Positions 16,889 to 25,648 are shown, numbered from the stretch's first letter. The stretch is 64,000 nucleotides of DNA from Agathobaculum ammoniilyticum (GCF_025567315.1 NZ_JAOQJE010000008.1:65971-129970); one strand, 5' to 3'. Numbers and translations: made by a program. The notes: a model not told the origin generated them from the letters alone.

Positions 16889-17531
16889 ACACACCCCCAG
16901 TTTCTATTTGCAGGAGGCATACCATCTTGCGCGGGAGCTGGAACAGCTCCCGCCGGACGCGCCGGAACGCAGCCGGACGGCGGATGAAGCCCTGTGCGCG
17001 GCGGAGACCGCGGTGCTCACCGCCCGCCGCACGTTCGGCGGGCTGCTGGAGAAAGGCAGGCAGGGAAAACCGCTGCGGCTCGCGCCGCGCGCTCCCGCCC
17101 TCACGGGGACGGTCTCGGTAACGCGGGAGGGCTGGACGGCGATCCGGCTGGACACGCTGCTGCAGAACGCACGGCGGCGGACGACGGGATACATCGAGAA
17201 CAGCCTCCTGGAGCTGCTCCGCCAGTGGCGCGGGCGCGGCGGCGTGCTGCCGTGGTACCGGCACGCGTTCGTGGCCATCACGGAGCACACGGACCGGAGG
17301 GGCGGCAGCGTCTACGACCCGGATAACCGCGAATGGAAGGCCGTGACCAACGCCCTCAAGGGCGTGCTGTTCGAGGACGACGACCAGTTCACCGTGAGCC
17401 TGATCTTGGACACCGTGCCGGACGGCAGGGGCTGTACGGAGATCATGGTGCTGCCGTATCACGAGGCCGCGGCTTATCTTTCCGGCCGGAATTTCGGGAA
17501 AGATACGGCTGCAAACCGCTCCAAGCCCTGA
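16854..17531 (+). CDS. Conserved ICE protein of unknown function
   Basis: 225 residues, cytoplasmic, no TM. The N-terminal half is helical (FYLQEAYHLARELEQLPPDA, ALCAAETAVLTARRTFGGLL). The C-terminal half is mixed and well structured (LPWYRHAFVAITEHTDRRGG, DDQFTVSLILDTVPDGRGCT), suggesting a compact fold. Start set by AGGAGG nine bases upstream, which places it 35 bases inside the VirB4 gene. Its fixed place between VirB4 and the winged-helix/VirD4 pair suggests a transfer role. No family named with confidence. Confidence 0.6.
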   Translation: MTNTRIPNMTNEHTPSFYLQEAYHLARELEQLPPDAPERSRTADEALCAAETAVLTARRTFGGLLEKGRQGKPLRLAPRAPALTGTVSVTREGWTAIRLDTLLQNARRRTTGYIENSLLELLRQWRGRGGVLPWYRHAFVAITEHTDRRGGSVYDPDNREWKAVTNALKGVLFEDDDQFTVSLILDTVPDGRGCTEIMVLPYHEAAAYLSGRNFGKDTAANRSKP

Positions 17532-17537
17532 AAAACG

Positions 17538-17740
17538 GATACGGTACTTTGGGCAAAGCCGGACGGTAGTTTGGTGCAAAAGCATACGGTAGTACCGTTC
17601 GGCTTTGTTGGTTTGCAAAACCGGACGGTACTGCGTAAAAGTAGCGAAAGATACACTTACAGGAGGTTGAAGCACATGAAAAGTTGGAAGAGGACAGACA
17701 ACAGGCGAAAAATACCGCGGCCTATGCAAAGCAGAACGGT
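17538..17740 (+). repeat. Cluster of degenerate repeats before the winged-helix gene
   Basis: A motif like GCAAAGCCGGACGGTACT recurs at least five times in 200 bases, for example at 17553-17570, 17576-17593, 17615-17632 and 17726-17742. One copy is inverted (TACCGTTCGGCTTTG, 17593-17607), forming an imperfect palindrome with the first. AGGAGG at 17661 and an ATG at 17676 lie among them. The spacing suggests a protein-binding array such as an operator or part of oriT. Confidence 0.4.
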
Positions 17741-17767
17741 ACTTTCCGGAAAGGGGGCAGGACCGGC

Positions 17768-18808
17768 ATGGCGATGCGGAATGCGAAGGAGGTCGCGCGG
17801 CTGATCGGCTGGTGCCGCAACGTGGGGGACGCATGTGTGCAACGGTACGCAGGTTCGGTCTTCCGCACGTCCCTTATGGAGGAACTGCAGAAGGAAAAAC
17901 TGCTGAAAGCCTGCGATCCCGTATATGGCTGGCGGCTGACAAGAAAAGGGTACCGCCTCTTACAGGACAGCGGCATCCCGCTGCACCCTGACGCCCACAC
18001 ACAGCGGGTGGGCCGGCGGTTCGAGCATGCTGAGATCACGGCGACGATGTATGCTGCCGGCATCTACCCTTATCTGACAGCGATAGAGGAGCTGCGGAGC
18101 AGGGACGGTTATCTGCCGGCATTTGCCCTGCGCGCAAGGCGGGGACAACAGGTGCTGGGGAATAACCAGATAGCAGGGCTGCTCCGGCTGCAGGACACCG
18201 TATATGCGGTGTATTATGTCTCGCCCGGCATGGACAGGGTCGTAAATCCTGCGCGGGAGACAGATCTCCTGCAAGGCGTCTGCACCGGCGCCGGCTGTAC
18301 CTGCGGGGCGCTGCTGTTTTGCGGCGCTGACTATGCGGCGATCCATAGCGCCCTGCACGGATCGTCCAAAGCAGTATCGGCACGAAGCCGCTGCGTATCA
18401 TACGGCCGCTTTTACCGGATGGCACAGGAGCCGTGCCTTTACCTGCCCTGCTCCATGCAGGGCGTGCGCCAGCTCCATATCTTGAAGTATCCGGACTACC
18501 GGACAAAGATATGCAGGGCCTTGTGGGGCTACGGCGGCAAGATGGACAGCGGGATCGGTGCAGACTGGATCGATCCGAACGATCATACGGCGTTCCTGCT
18601 GGTCGCGGACATGGATATCCGGAAAATAGAGGAGACCGCGCATCAGATCCGGCGGAAAGGGTACCAGCGGCTGGTGCTGGCAGGCTTTCAGGAGCAGAAC
18701 CGCTTTCTGAAGCAGTATTACAGGCCGCCGTTCTATTCCTCCGCCACCCTGTCCAATGACATCCTGGATCGGCTGAAGGACGGTGAGCGCCATGCGCCGC
18801 CTGTCTGA
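17768..18808 (+). CDS. Winged-helix (replication-relaxation-like) ICE protein
   Basis: N-terminal part reads like a winged helix: AKEVARLIGWCRNVGDACVQ, then LMEELQKEKLLKACDPVYGW and RLTRKGYRLLQ. The remaining ~250 residues are mixed alpha/beta with DHTAFLLVADMDIRKIEET near the end. Such proteins accompany VirD4 in these elements and may act on origin or transfer DNA. The ATG at 17768 follows AAGGGGGCAGG. The frame is open to 17684, and a well-placed AGGAGG/ATG at 17676 would read into it if one A were added (MKKLEEDRQQ), so a single-base deletion may have shortened the gene. It overlaps the VirD4 start. Confidence 0.5.
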   Translation: MAMRNAKEVARLIGWCRNVGDACVQRYAGSVFRTSLMEELQKEKLLKACDPVYGWRLTRKGYRLLQDSGIPLHPDAHTQRVGRRFEHAEITATMYAAGIYPYLTAIEELRSRDGYLPAFALRARRGQQVLGNNQIAGLLRLQDTVYAVYYVSPGMDRVVNPARETDLLQGVCTGAGCTCGALLFCGADYAAIHSALHGSSKAVSARSRCVSYGRFYRMAQEPCLYLPCSMQGVRQLHILKYPDYRTKICRALWGYGGKMDSGIGADWIDPNDHTAFLLVADMDIRKIEETAHQIRRKGYQRLVLAGFQEQNRFLKQYYRPPFYSSATLSNDILDRLKDGERHAPPV

Positions 18809-20882
18809 ACAGATTGCCAGGCTGGAGGAGCGGGTACTGAAAAAGACAAAGCGCTGGCGGGACCGGCACCCGGGGAGCGGGAAGCTGTACGCCGCCCTTG
18901 GCGTAGTCATCTGGTACTTTTACGGCATGCTGGTAAACTCCGTCCGGCTCGGCGTCTGCCAGTCCTTTGACGCGGACAGTGGGATCACGGATATCTGGAC
19001 GGTAAACCCGTTCCTCAACCTGATCGCCCCGTTTACCCCCACCGGTATTTTTGTCACCGCCTCACTGGTCACGTTGGCCTGCCTGCTGACGCGCAAGGGG
19101 TATAACTGGATAGCCGGCTATCATCCGGTAAAGGACAGGCGCGGGTTCGATATCCTGCCGGACGGCACACACGGCTCGAGCCGGTTCATGATGCGGGAAG
19201 AGATGGAGCGGGTACTGGATGTGGGCAGGCTGGACAGCCTTTCCGGCACGGTCTACGGCAAGCATAAGGACGACCCGCTGGACAGCGATGCTTATGCGGA
19301 CTATGTCGCGTCCAGTAAAAAGGCTGGCCTCGCCGGCAGCCTGCTGGTCGTGGGCGCGCCGGGTACCGGCAAGAGCTGGGGGTTCGTCCGGCCGTTCGTA
19401 TTCCAGTGCGTGAAGCGGCGCGAGAGCATCGTCCTGACCGATCCCAAAAATGAACTTTATGAAAGCATGGCCGGCTACTTGACCGATCAGGGTTACGAAG
19501 TGCGGGTGTTTAACCTGCTGGATATGGAGCACTCGGACCGCTGGGACCCGATCGGCGAGGCGGACCACGACCCGCGGCTCATACCGGTCATCGCCTCCAC
19601 CATCATCGCTAACACCTCAAGTGAAAAGGAGGCCAACGATTTTTGGAGCAAAGCCGAGCTCAACCTGCTCACGGCGCTGCTTTATTATGTGCAGCAGGAC
19701 ACGGACGCAGCCGGACGCCCAAAGCCGCTGTCCGAACGTAGACTGGGCAGGGTACTCGGCCTGCTCAGCGAGGACGGGCTCAAGCAGATAGATGAGACGA
19801 TAAAGCGGCTGCCTGCAGGGCATCCGGCCAAAGGCCCCTACGGCCTGTTCCTGAACGCTAAGGAGAATCTGCGCGGCAACATCGTGATCGGTCTCGGCAA
19901 CCGGCTGAACGTGTTCCACGATGCGCTGGTGGACAGCCTGACTTCGGACAGCACGATAGACCTCACCCTGCCAGGACAGAAGCCCTGCGCCTATTTCTGT
20001 ATCCTGTCCGCGCAGGACAGCACCTACACCTTCCTGTCCTCGCTGTTCTTCACCATGCTGTTCTCCCGTCTGGAGGCATACGCGCGGAAGGAGACGAAGG
20101 ACGGGAAGCTGCCGGTGCGGGTAAACTTCCTGCTGGACGAATTCCCGTCCATCGGCAGGCTGGGGGATTTCAAGCGCTCCATCGCGTTCACCCGGTCGTT
20201 CGGCATGAGCTGCCAGGTGCTGGTGCAGTCCATCTCCCAGCTGGCGGACATGTACCCGCGGCACGAGTGGGAGGAGATGGCGGCCTGCTGCGACGCCGCC
20301 ATCTGCCTGGGTGTGAACGACCTGACGAGCGCCAAATTCATTTCGGAGAAATGCGGCATGACGACCATCCGCGTGACTAATAACCAACAGCCGCAGACGC
20401 CGCTGTTCTCCCCCTTGCAGAACAACATCCGGCCGTATTCCATGACGCGCAGCAACACCCAGCGCGCGCTCATGCAGCCGGACGAGGTGCTGCGGCTGGG
20501 CAACGACAGGTGCATCGTCCTGCTGCGCGGCCAGTACCCGATGCTGCTGCACAAGATAACGCCGCCGGAATTTACCGATTACGGCAAGCTGCGGCCGGCG
20601 TCCATCCATGACTACCCGCCGGACAGGCCGGACGGTGCGGCGGGCGGGGAAAACAAAAAGCAGCCTGCGCCGGATGCAGGATCGGCGGTGCCCCCTCCTG
20701 AACTGCCAGCAGAGCCGAAGTCCCCTTATTCCGACCTGCTGCAGCCGGACGATCCCGATCAGGAGGATGATATGCCCGATCATACGACATTTATCCCAAC
20801 AGACGACCAGATCGACCAATACCAACAGGAACTGGATCGAAACAACGAATTAGACAACGAAAGCGAGGATGCTGCCTTATGA
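18792..20882 (+). CDS. VirD4/TraG type IV coupling protein
   Basis: 696 residues with two N-terminal TM segments (LGVVIWYFYGMLVNSVRLGV; FTPTGIFVTASLVTLACLL), then Walker A VVGAPGTGKSWG near residue 190, IVLTDPKNELYE, and Walker B VNFLLDEFPSIGRLGD near residue 445. The long acidic, Gln/Pro-rich C-terminus is typical. Coupling proteins bring the relaxase-DNA complex to the channel. AAGGA lies 11 bases before the ATG; a GTG nine bases earlier is less well placed. Overlaps the genes on both sides by a few bases, so it is part of the same operon. Confidence 0.9.
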   Translation: MRRLSEQIARLEERVLKKTKRWRDRHPGSGKLYAALGVVIWYFYGMLVNSVRLGVCQSFDADSGITDIWTVNPFLNLIAPFTPTGIFVTASLVTLACLLTRKGYNWIAGYHPVKDRRGFDILPDGTHGSSRFMMREEMERVLDVGRLDSLSGTVYGKHKDDPLDSDAYADYVASSKKAGLAGSLLVVGAPGTGKSWGFVRPFVFQCVKRRESIVLTDPKNELYESMAGYLTDQGYEVRVFNLLDMEHSDRWDPIGEADHDPRLIPVIASTIIANTSSEKEANDFWSKAELNLLTALLYYVQQDTDAAGRPKPLSERRLGRVLGLLSEDGLKQIDETIKRLPAGHPAKGPYGLFLNAKENLRGNIVIGLGNRLNVFHDALVDSLTSDSTIDLTLPGQKPCAYFCILSAQDSTYTFLSSLFFTMLFSRLEAYARKETKDGKLPVRVNFLLDEFPSIGRLGDFKRSIAFTRSFGMSCQVLVQSISQLADMYPRHEWEEMAACCDAAICLGVNDLTSAKFISEKCGMTTIRVTNNQQPQTPLFSPLQNNIRPYSMTRSNTQRALMQPDEVLRLGNDRCIVLLRGQYPMLLHKITPPEFTDYGKLRPASIHDYPPDRPDGAAGGENKKQPAPDAGSAVPPPELPAEPKSPYSDLLQPDDPDQEDDMPDHTTFIPTDDQIDQYQQELDRNNELDNESEDAAL

Positions 20883-21964
20883 AAAAGAACATCTCTGCAG
20901 AAGACCGGCCGGACTTTACGCTGATGAAGCTGTCCGGCGCTATTTCCTATTTCCACATGCAGATGCCGCGGTGGCTGTTCTGCGACCCGCGTTACATGGA
21001 TATGGGTTTGGAGAGCAAAGTGGCCTACACATTCCTGCTCAACCGCTACCAGCTGTCCCGCCGCAACGGCTGGGTGAACCGGCACGGCGAGGTGTACATC
21101 ATCTACACGCGCGAGGATCTGGCACGGGAGCTGCAGGTTTCCTACCGCAAGGCGATAGCCTGCTTTAAGGAACTGGCGGACAGGCGCCTGGTCTGGGAGC
21201 AGCGGCAGGGCCGCGGTATGCCGAACCGTATCTTCCTGGCCGAGGTGGTGCTGGACGAAAAGGCGGCCTACGGTTATGACTGCGCGCCGTTCTGCACGGA
21301 GACAAGACCTGTAGAAATTGCATATCTGGAGGAAGGGGATAGTGCGCCGGAACAGGATGTGTCGGCCAACCTGCGGGGCGATATGACGGAATTCCAGCAG
21401 GATACAGGCGCTGGGACGCTGGCAAGACCTGCCGAAACGGCACATCAAGACCTGCCAAAACCGCAGGTCTTGAACTGTGGAGACTGCACTTCTGCGGGTG
21501 CGGAAACGGCATGTCTAGACCTGCAAAAACCGCACACAAGTAAGAAAGAGAAGAGTAAGAAAGAGTATAGGGATACTGATGATGAGCTTCCGACAGTCCC
21601 GCGCGCGGGCGCGGATGACGGGCGTGAGGCCATAGCGGCGATCTTGCAGCGATGCGAGCTTTCCCGCTATACGCCGGAGGAAGCGGAGGTGTTCCGTGAC
21701 GCGGTCTCGTGGCTGTACTACTGCGGCCGGCTGCAGCTGGGCGCCTGCACCTACCCGCAGGGCTATGTCCGCGACACGCTCCGGCGGCTGGATGCCGACG
21801 TGCTCGACGAAGCGCTGTACAGGCTGCGGCGGAACGAGAACGAGGCGATTTCCAATACGCTGGTCTACACCGCCAAGGTCATTTTCAGTACGATCGTGGA
21901 GATGGGGAGCGAAGCCCTGCTTGATCCCGTGTTAAATCAGGTGAAACGGAGGTTGGCGATATGA
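20879..21964 (+). CDS. RepA-N-type replication initiator
   Basis: 361 residues. The N-terminal ~120 form the RepA-N winged-helix domain: MKLSGAISYFHMQMPRWLFC, DMGLESKVAYTFLLNRYQLS, GEVYIIYTREDLARELQVSY. A variable, low-complexity centre (about residues 140-225) is followed by a helical C-terminal domain ending ALLDPVLNQVKRRLAI. In Gram-positive plasmids of this class the initiator binds iterons inside its own gene. Iteron-like repeats are present here in the central part. Initiation may serve replication of the excised ICE. It overlaps VirD4 by four bases; the next gene starts at 21961 and is lost in the gap. Confidence 0.8.
   Translation: MKKNISAEDRPDFTLMKLSGAISYFHMQMPRWLFCDPRYMDMGLESKVAYTFLLNRYQLSRRNGWVNRHGEVYIIYTREDLARELQVSYRKAIACFKELADRRLVWEQRQGRGMPNRIFLAEVVLDEKAAYGYDCAPFCTETRPVEIAYLEEGDSAPEQDVSANLRGDMTEFQQDTGAGTLARPAETAHQDLPKPQVLNCGDCTSAGAETACLDLQKPHTSKKEKSKKEYRDTDDELPTVPRAGADDGREAIAAILQRCELSRYTPEEAEVFRDAVSWLYYCGRLQLGACTYPQGYVRDTLRRLDADVLDEALYRLRRNENEAISNTLVYTAKVIFSTIVEMGSEALLDPVLNQVKRRLAI
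21305..21537 (+). repeat. Iteron-like repeats within the initiator gene (candidate oriV)
   Basis: AGACCTGNNGAAA/AGACCTGCNAAAA units occur at 21305, 21425, 21448 and 21517, each about 21 bases, with a partial copy (TGCGGAAACGGCATGT) at 21498. A perfect 9-bp palindrome, AAGACCTGC and complement, spans 21447-21471. They lie in the variable linker of the initiator, where RepA-N plasmids keep their origin. Confidence 0.5.
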
Positions 21965-21966
21965 AG

Positions 21967-22329
21967 NNNNNNNNNNNNNNNNNNNNNNNNNNNNNNNNNN
22001 NNNNNNNNNNNNNNNNNNNNNNNNNNNNNNNNNNNNNNNNNNNNNNNNNNNNNNNNNNNNNNNNNNNNNNNNNNNNNNNNNNNNNNNNNNNNNNNNNNNN
22101 NNNNNNNNNNNNNNNNNNNNNNNNNNNNNNNNNNNNNNNNNNNNNNNNNNNNNNNNNNNNNNNNNNNNNNNNNNNNNNNNNNNNNNNNNNNNNNNNNNNN
22201 NNNNNNNNNNNNNNNNNNNNNNNNNNNNNNNNNNNNNNNNNNNNNNNNNNNNNNNNNNNNNNNNNNNNNNNNNNNNNNNNNNNNNNNNNNNNNNNNNNNN
22301 NNNNNNNNNNNNNNNNNNNNNNNNNNNNN
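21967..22329. other. Assembly gap (run of N)
   Basis: 363 unknown bases. A gene begins with ATGAAG at 21961 and runs into it; another ends after it. Confidence 0.99.
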
Positions 22330-22330
22330 G

Positions 22331-22486
22331 AAAAAAGCGCAGATAAAGACCTTACAGGTGATGCTTCTGGCAGATGAAGGACAATTGGAACGGATCGGGA
22401 CACATGTACCGTGTGTAGCGGCATACACAGACAGCGCAGGCCGCCTGAAAATAAAAAGTTTGGAGGGAAAACATCATGGGGATTGA
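22331..22486 (+). CDS. C-terminal end of a gene cut by the assembly gap
   Basis: 51 codons in frame end at TGA 22484 (KAQIKTLQVMLLADEGQLER, then IGTHVPCVAAYTDSAGRLKI). It overlaps the following ATG by 11 bases, so it is probably the last part of the preceding operon gene. Too short to assign. Confidence 0.45.
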   Translation, partial: KKAQIKTLQVMLLADEGQLERIGTHVPCVAAYTDSAGRLKIKSLEGKHHGD

Positions 22487-23396
22487 CCAGAGAATGCAGC
22501 AATGGCTGGAAAACTCACGGCAAAGGTTTTTTGAATCGGATTATAAAGAACTGGATAAGGAACTGACTCCCGAAGGACGGACAGAATGGAACAGCATTTA
22601 TGCTTCCTACCGGTCCGGAGCGCTGCTGCATGGAACTGTGATCGGCGTAGAGAAGATTGCGGCGCCTTCCATGGACAGCGCAGGGGGAGTTGGCGACGGA
22701 TCGGATGAGATTCCTTGCATTGTGGTTGTGCCGTACCGTGCAAAGATACTGATTCCGGAGCCGTTGATATGGTGGCCGGGCGAGGAAAGAGAGAGCTTCT
22801 TACTCAACCATATGGGCGGGGCGAATGTGGATTTTGTGATTATAGCAGTAGACCGGCTGAATGAATTTGCCATCGCCTCACGGGTACGGGCAATGGACCG
22901 CAGGAGATGGCAAATGACAATGGTTGAGAGACTGCAGGCCGGCGACATAACAAGCTGTGAGATCCTGAGTGTTGGGCCGGGCCTGCTGACGATGTCCTGT
23001 CATGGCTTTGACTATACGGTGACTCAATCCGGATTGTCCTACTCCTGCCTTGGGGACTTGCGGTCTGTTTACCGGCCGGGACAAAGGCTGAAAGCAAAAG
23101 TGATAGCGGTGGACGAGGGGAATTTGGAAATTTCGGTAAAGGACGCCGCGCCTGATCCTTATATTGGGGCGGAGTACCGTCATCCTGTGGGTTCGACACG
23201 GCTTGCCACTATCATCAGCAAATATAAGGGCGGCGTGTTTGCGAGGCTGACGGATGGTTGTACGGTCGTTTGCCGTTATGCCAGGCAGTTTGAAGACAGT
23301 CAATTCCGTCCGGAGGATATCGTGAATGTGGAGATAACCTCGTACATGGATGGCAGGAAATGGCTGCGGGGTAAAATAAAGGGGAAAATTGGGTAG
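22476..23396 (+). CDS. S1-type RNA-binding domain protein
   Basis: 306 residues. Two OB-fold stretches resemble S1 motifs: about residues 140-220 (GDITSCEILSVGPGLLTMSC, VYRPGQRLKAKVIAVDEGN, LEISVKDAAPD) and about 230-300 (STRLATIISKYKGGVFARLT, FRPEDIVNVEITSYM). S1 domains bind single-stranded RNA. The N-terminal ~120 residues are unassigned. GGAGGG lies ten bases before the ATG. It is the last plus-strand gene before the AT-rich cargo and is followed by a strong terminator. Confidence 0.65.
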   Translation: MGIDQRMQQWLENSRQRFFESDYKELDKELTPEGRTEWNSIYASYRSGALLHGTVIGVEKIAAPSMDSAGGVGDGSDEIPCIVVVPYRAKILIPEPLIWWPGEERESFLLNHMGGANVDFVIIAVDRLNEFAIASRVRAMDRRRWQMTMVERLQAGDITSCEILSVGPGLLTMSCHGFDYTVTQSGLSYSCLGDLRSVYRPGQRLKAKVIAVDEGNLEISVKDAAPDPYIGAEYRHPVGSTRLATIISKYKGGVFARLTDGCTVVCRYARQFEDSQFRPEDIVNVEITSYMDGRKWLRGKIKGKIG

Positions 23397-23448
23397 CGAT
23401 ACGGAAAGAGCGGCGGTACCCCATGTAAAGGCATCTTCCAAATGAAGG

Positions 23449-23488
23449 AACAGGCAGGTATTGCGGCTGCAATACCTGCCTGTTTTTA
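23449..23488 (+). terminator. Strong intrinsic terminator
   Basis: Perfect 16-bp stem AACAGGCAGGTATTGC (23449-23464) and complement (23469-23484) with loop GGCT, then TTTATG. Ends the transfer/replication operon. Confidence 0.85.
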
Positions 23489-23538
23489 TGCCCCACACTT
23501 TCTTTATTCCTTTTTACCGGACTGCCGCGGCAGACGTC

Positions 23539-23718
23539 TTACTGATACTGTTCCCAGTTGGGATGGTCGGTCAGCTTTGTCCAATGCTCATGGATGTATT
23601 CCTTGCGGTCGAAGTCGCGGCCGTTGGTGGCCTCCTACACAGCCAGATAGAACCAATCCCCCGGCTGATTGTCCGGCTATACATGCATGCCGGACAGCAG
23701 ATACCTGCCAAAAGCCAT
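23539..23718 (-). pseudogene. Small ICE-type protein with two in-frame stops
   Basis: In one minus-strand frame: MAFGRYLLSGMHV, TAG, PDNQPGDWFYLAV, TAG, EATNGRDFDRKEYIHEHW and KLTDHPNWEQYQ, then TAA. The sequence is coherent on both sides of each TAG, and a Gln or similar codon is expected at both places, so this is a decayed gene of about 59 codons. Function unknown. Confidence 0.5.
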
Positions 23719-23852
23719 GATTTATTCCGTCAAGATTTCTCTTTCCGTTATTTTAAGACCTGTAGTTTGATTGATATAGATATTGTACCTGAACGTGAAG
23801 CCTTTATGCGGAAAGCCAAAACCGGCCATCTTTACTGGAATGGAATCAGAAC

Positions 23853-23886
23853 GAAAAAGAGTCCAGCAGTGAAATCTGCCGGACTC
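23853..23886 (-). terminator. Terminator of the holin operon
   Basis: On the minus strand GAGTCC...GGACTC with inner GCAG/CTGC (23859-23886) is followed by TTTTTCG. It lies 60 bases downstream of the holin stop. Confidence 0.7.
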
Positions 23887-23947
23887 AATAAAAGATAAAG
23901 ATTGTACTATTTTTCGAACGAGTTATCTAATTATCAATGTAAAACAA

Positions 23948-24361
23948 TTATTTTTCATTTGAATCTTTTGTATTGTCTATTTGCTCCAGAAGGTCTTTCA
24001 ACTTTGCTGGAACAGGCAACCCTAATTTAGTGGCGTTTTCTATAATGGATATACCCTCGTTTGAAAGATAGAAAAAAATAATAGCTGTTTGGAACGTCTG
24101 GCCACTGCCGATAATATAAGCATCAATCATATGCCCGATTCCAACAAAAGCTAATATTAATATCTTTTTGAAAATACCTCGTGCGCCAATGGCGCTGGAT
24201 AATCCTCTGCTCACAATAGCGATCATAACACCACTAATATAATCAATGACCATAAATGCACATAGCATATAGAGTATAGGACTTCCCACTCCCCAAAACC
24301 AGCCTATTGCAGCACCAATGATAGAAACATAAGCTTGACCAATTGCCCGAAAAGTATCCAT
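23948..24361 (-). CDS. TcdE-type phage/toxin-secretion holin
   Basis: 137 residues with three hydrophobic segments: SIIGAAIGWFWGVGSPILYM, LCAFMVIDYISGVMIAIVSR, ILILAFVGIGHMIDAYI, and the family signature TAIIFFYLSNEGISIIENAT with a C-terminal PVPAKLKDLLEQ. This is the holin family that includes TcdE of C. difficile. Holins make membrane lesions for lysis or release of leaderless proteins. It directly follows a sigma-factor gene with no gap, so the two form an operon. No endolysin is nearby, which argues for secretion or a relic rather than a complete phage lysis cassette. Confidence 0.8.
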   Translation of the reverse strand: MDTFRAIGQAYVSIIGAAIGWFWGVGSPILYMLCAFMVIDYISGVMIAIVSRGLSSAIGARGIFKKILILAFVGIGHMIDAYIIGSGQTFQTAIIFFYLSNEGISIIENATKLGLPVPAKLKDLLEQIDNTKDSNEK

Positions 24362-24916
24362 TTATGTGTCCACTCCCTTTCGCCGGGTTATTCCCCAATA
24401 CGCGCTCAGTTTGTTTAAAGCACGCTTTTTGTTCTGATTTATATATTGACGAGATACGTTCAGTCGTTTCGCAAGCCATGCGCTTGGCATTCCCTGAAGA
24501 CATGTCCAATACACGATTTCAAATTCTCTTTTAGAGAGTACATCTTTGAGTTCTTCCTTCAACAAATCGTCATAATTGTCACTTACAGACATTGAGGAGA
24601 GAATCTTGTACTCCTGATCTTCCGTAAAAGACGAAAGATTGCTCTCGAGGGGAGGGGTTTTAACCTTACAGAGATATGCGTTATGTAGCGAGTGAACTAT
24701 GTAATTCGTGTATGCCCCTTCGTTTTTGATCTTTATATCTTCCCAAGGGGTTTCTTTGATTAGTCGAATCAGATGACATCGAAGCTCCTCATAAGGATCG
24801 TTACATCGATACAATAGCGAGGCGTATTTTCGCAAAATAGGGTCGAATTTCTCAATTATCATCATCGTGGATTCGTCTGAGCCGGATTGAGCGTTACGAA
24901 GCATTTCTAACAACAA
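24362..24916 (-). CDS. TcdR/UviA-like alternative sigma factor
   Basis: 184 residues. The N-terminal half resembles sigma region 2 (IIEKFDPILRKYASLLYRCN, PYEELRCHLIRLIKETPWED, YTNYIVHSLHNAYLCK). The C-terminal half is a region 4 helix-turn-helix (LSKREFEIVYWTCLQGMPSA, WLAKRLNVSRQYINQNKKRA). The size and the adjoining TcdE-type holin match the TcdR/UviA/BotR group of clostridial sigma factors that switch on toxins and bacteriocins. TTG start, eight bases after GGGAG. Possible target promoters carry TTTACA-like -35 boxes in the neighbouring intergenic DNA. Confirmation needs a profile search. Confidence 0.65.
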   Translation of the reverse strand: MLLEMLRNAQSGSDESTMMIIEKFDPILRKYASLLYRCNDPYEELRCHLIRLIKETPWEDIKIKNEGAYTNYIVHSLHNAYLCKVKTPPLESNLSSFTEDQEYKILSSMSVSDNYDDLLKEELKDVLSKREFEIVYWTCLQGMPSAWLAKRLNVSRQYINQNKKRALNKLSAYWGITRRKGVDT

Positions 24917-24972
24917 TTAAATCACTCCCGAAATCCATGCTTTCGATGGATAACGAGTAATGATAAAAAAAG

Positions 24973-25020
24973 ACTGCGAATGTAAACCGTTGTTAAAGTC
25001 CAAACGGTAAACTACGCAGT
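24973..25020. repeat. Inverted repeat upstream of the sigma-holin operon
   Basis: ACTGCG (24973-24978) and CGCAGT (25015-25020) flank CCGTT (24987-24991) and AACGG (25003-25007) in opposite orientation. The dyad lies in the 5' leader of the sigma gene and could be an operator or an RNA hairpin. A TTTACA on the minus strand (24981-24986) overlaps it. Confidence 0.4.
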
Positions 25021-25180
25021 AAATAAATAGACGAATTTTGGGGAGTTAACAAATATAATATCAGAAAAATTTATTTGAAAAAAACATTAGAAAAATTTGG
25101 TTAAGATGCGTAATATAATTGGTGGTATAGCGGGTATATTCATACGAAAAAGGGGAAGTATGTCTATACATAATATGCAA

Positions 25181-25209
25181 GTTATATTAGACATGTCGTG
25201 TCGTGTAAA
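25181..25209 (-). promoter_or_regulatory. Candidate promoter of the sigma-holin operon
   Basis: Minus strand TTTACA (25204-25209), 17-base spacer, TATAAC (25181-25186). TTTACA is the -35 box reported for the TcdR/BotR/UviA sigma group, so the sigma gene may activate itself. The leader to the TTG start would be about 255 bases. Confidence 0.35.
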
Positions 25210-25263
25210 TTCTGGAATAAATCTGACATAATAATAAAAAACCAAAGAAAGTGTCAGGGTTCT

Positions 25264-25632
25264 ATGGAAATAGATTGGATGGCTTGCGGAAAACGCATTC
25301 AAACATTACGGGATTCTCTGAAGCTTACACAAGAAGAGTTAGCAGAGATAGTTGGTGTTTCCTCTAACAGTATGAGCCGTATCGAAAGAGGCACACAGCA
25401 TACGACAGTCAGTGCTTTGAGATCAATTGCGCGAACATTCCATGTGTCTATGGATTATCTCCTTGACGGGATTGAAGTATATATGGATGCTCCTCAGATA
25501 GAGGAGAGTTTAATGGCACTCGGCGAGATTGGAAATCAACTTGCACGTTGTACGCCAAAACAGTTGCATTATGTATCAAAAACACTGTTGCCAGCACTTT
25601 TGTTACGTAATGAATTGGAAGAGCTTAATTAG
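25264..25632 (+). CDS. Xre-family transcriptional regulator
   Basis: 122 residues; residues 6-65 are a standard Xre HTH: CGKRIQTLRDSLKLTQEELA, EIVGVSSNSMSRIERGTQHT, LRSIARTFHVSMDYLLDG. The C-terminal helical part probably dimerises. It is transcribed divergently from the sigma-holin operon and 16 bases ahead of an ECF-type sigma gene, so it may repress either. The ribosome site is weak (CAGGG). Confidence 0.75.
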   Translation: MEIDWMACGKRIQTLRDSLKLTQEELAEIVGVSSNSMSRIERGTQHTTVSALRSIARTFHVSMDYLLDGIEVYMDAPQIEESLMALGEIGNQLARCTPKQLHYVSKTLLPALLLRNELEELN

Positions 25633-25648
25633 ATGGGATTATTGCAAT

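Noticed and set aside
3025..23718. Repeated in-frame TAG codons (3025, 6117, 7165, two near 23630-23680) suggesting stop-codon reassignment
   Set aside because: Several affected genes also have frameshifts or a TGA, and the well-conserved genes around them (VirB4, VirD4, MATE, CoA-transferases) have no internal TAG. Ordinary gene decay explains it.
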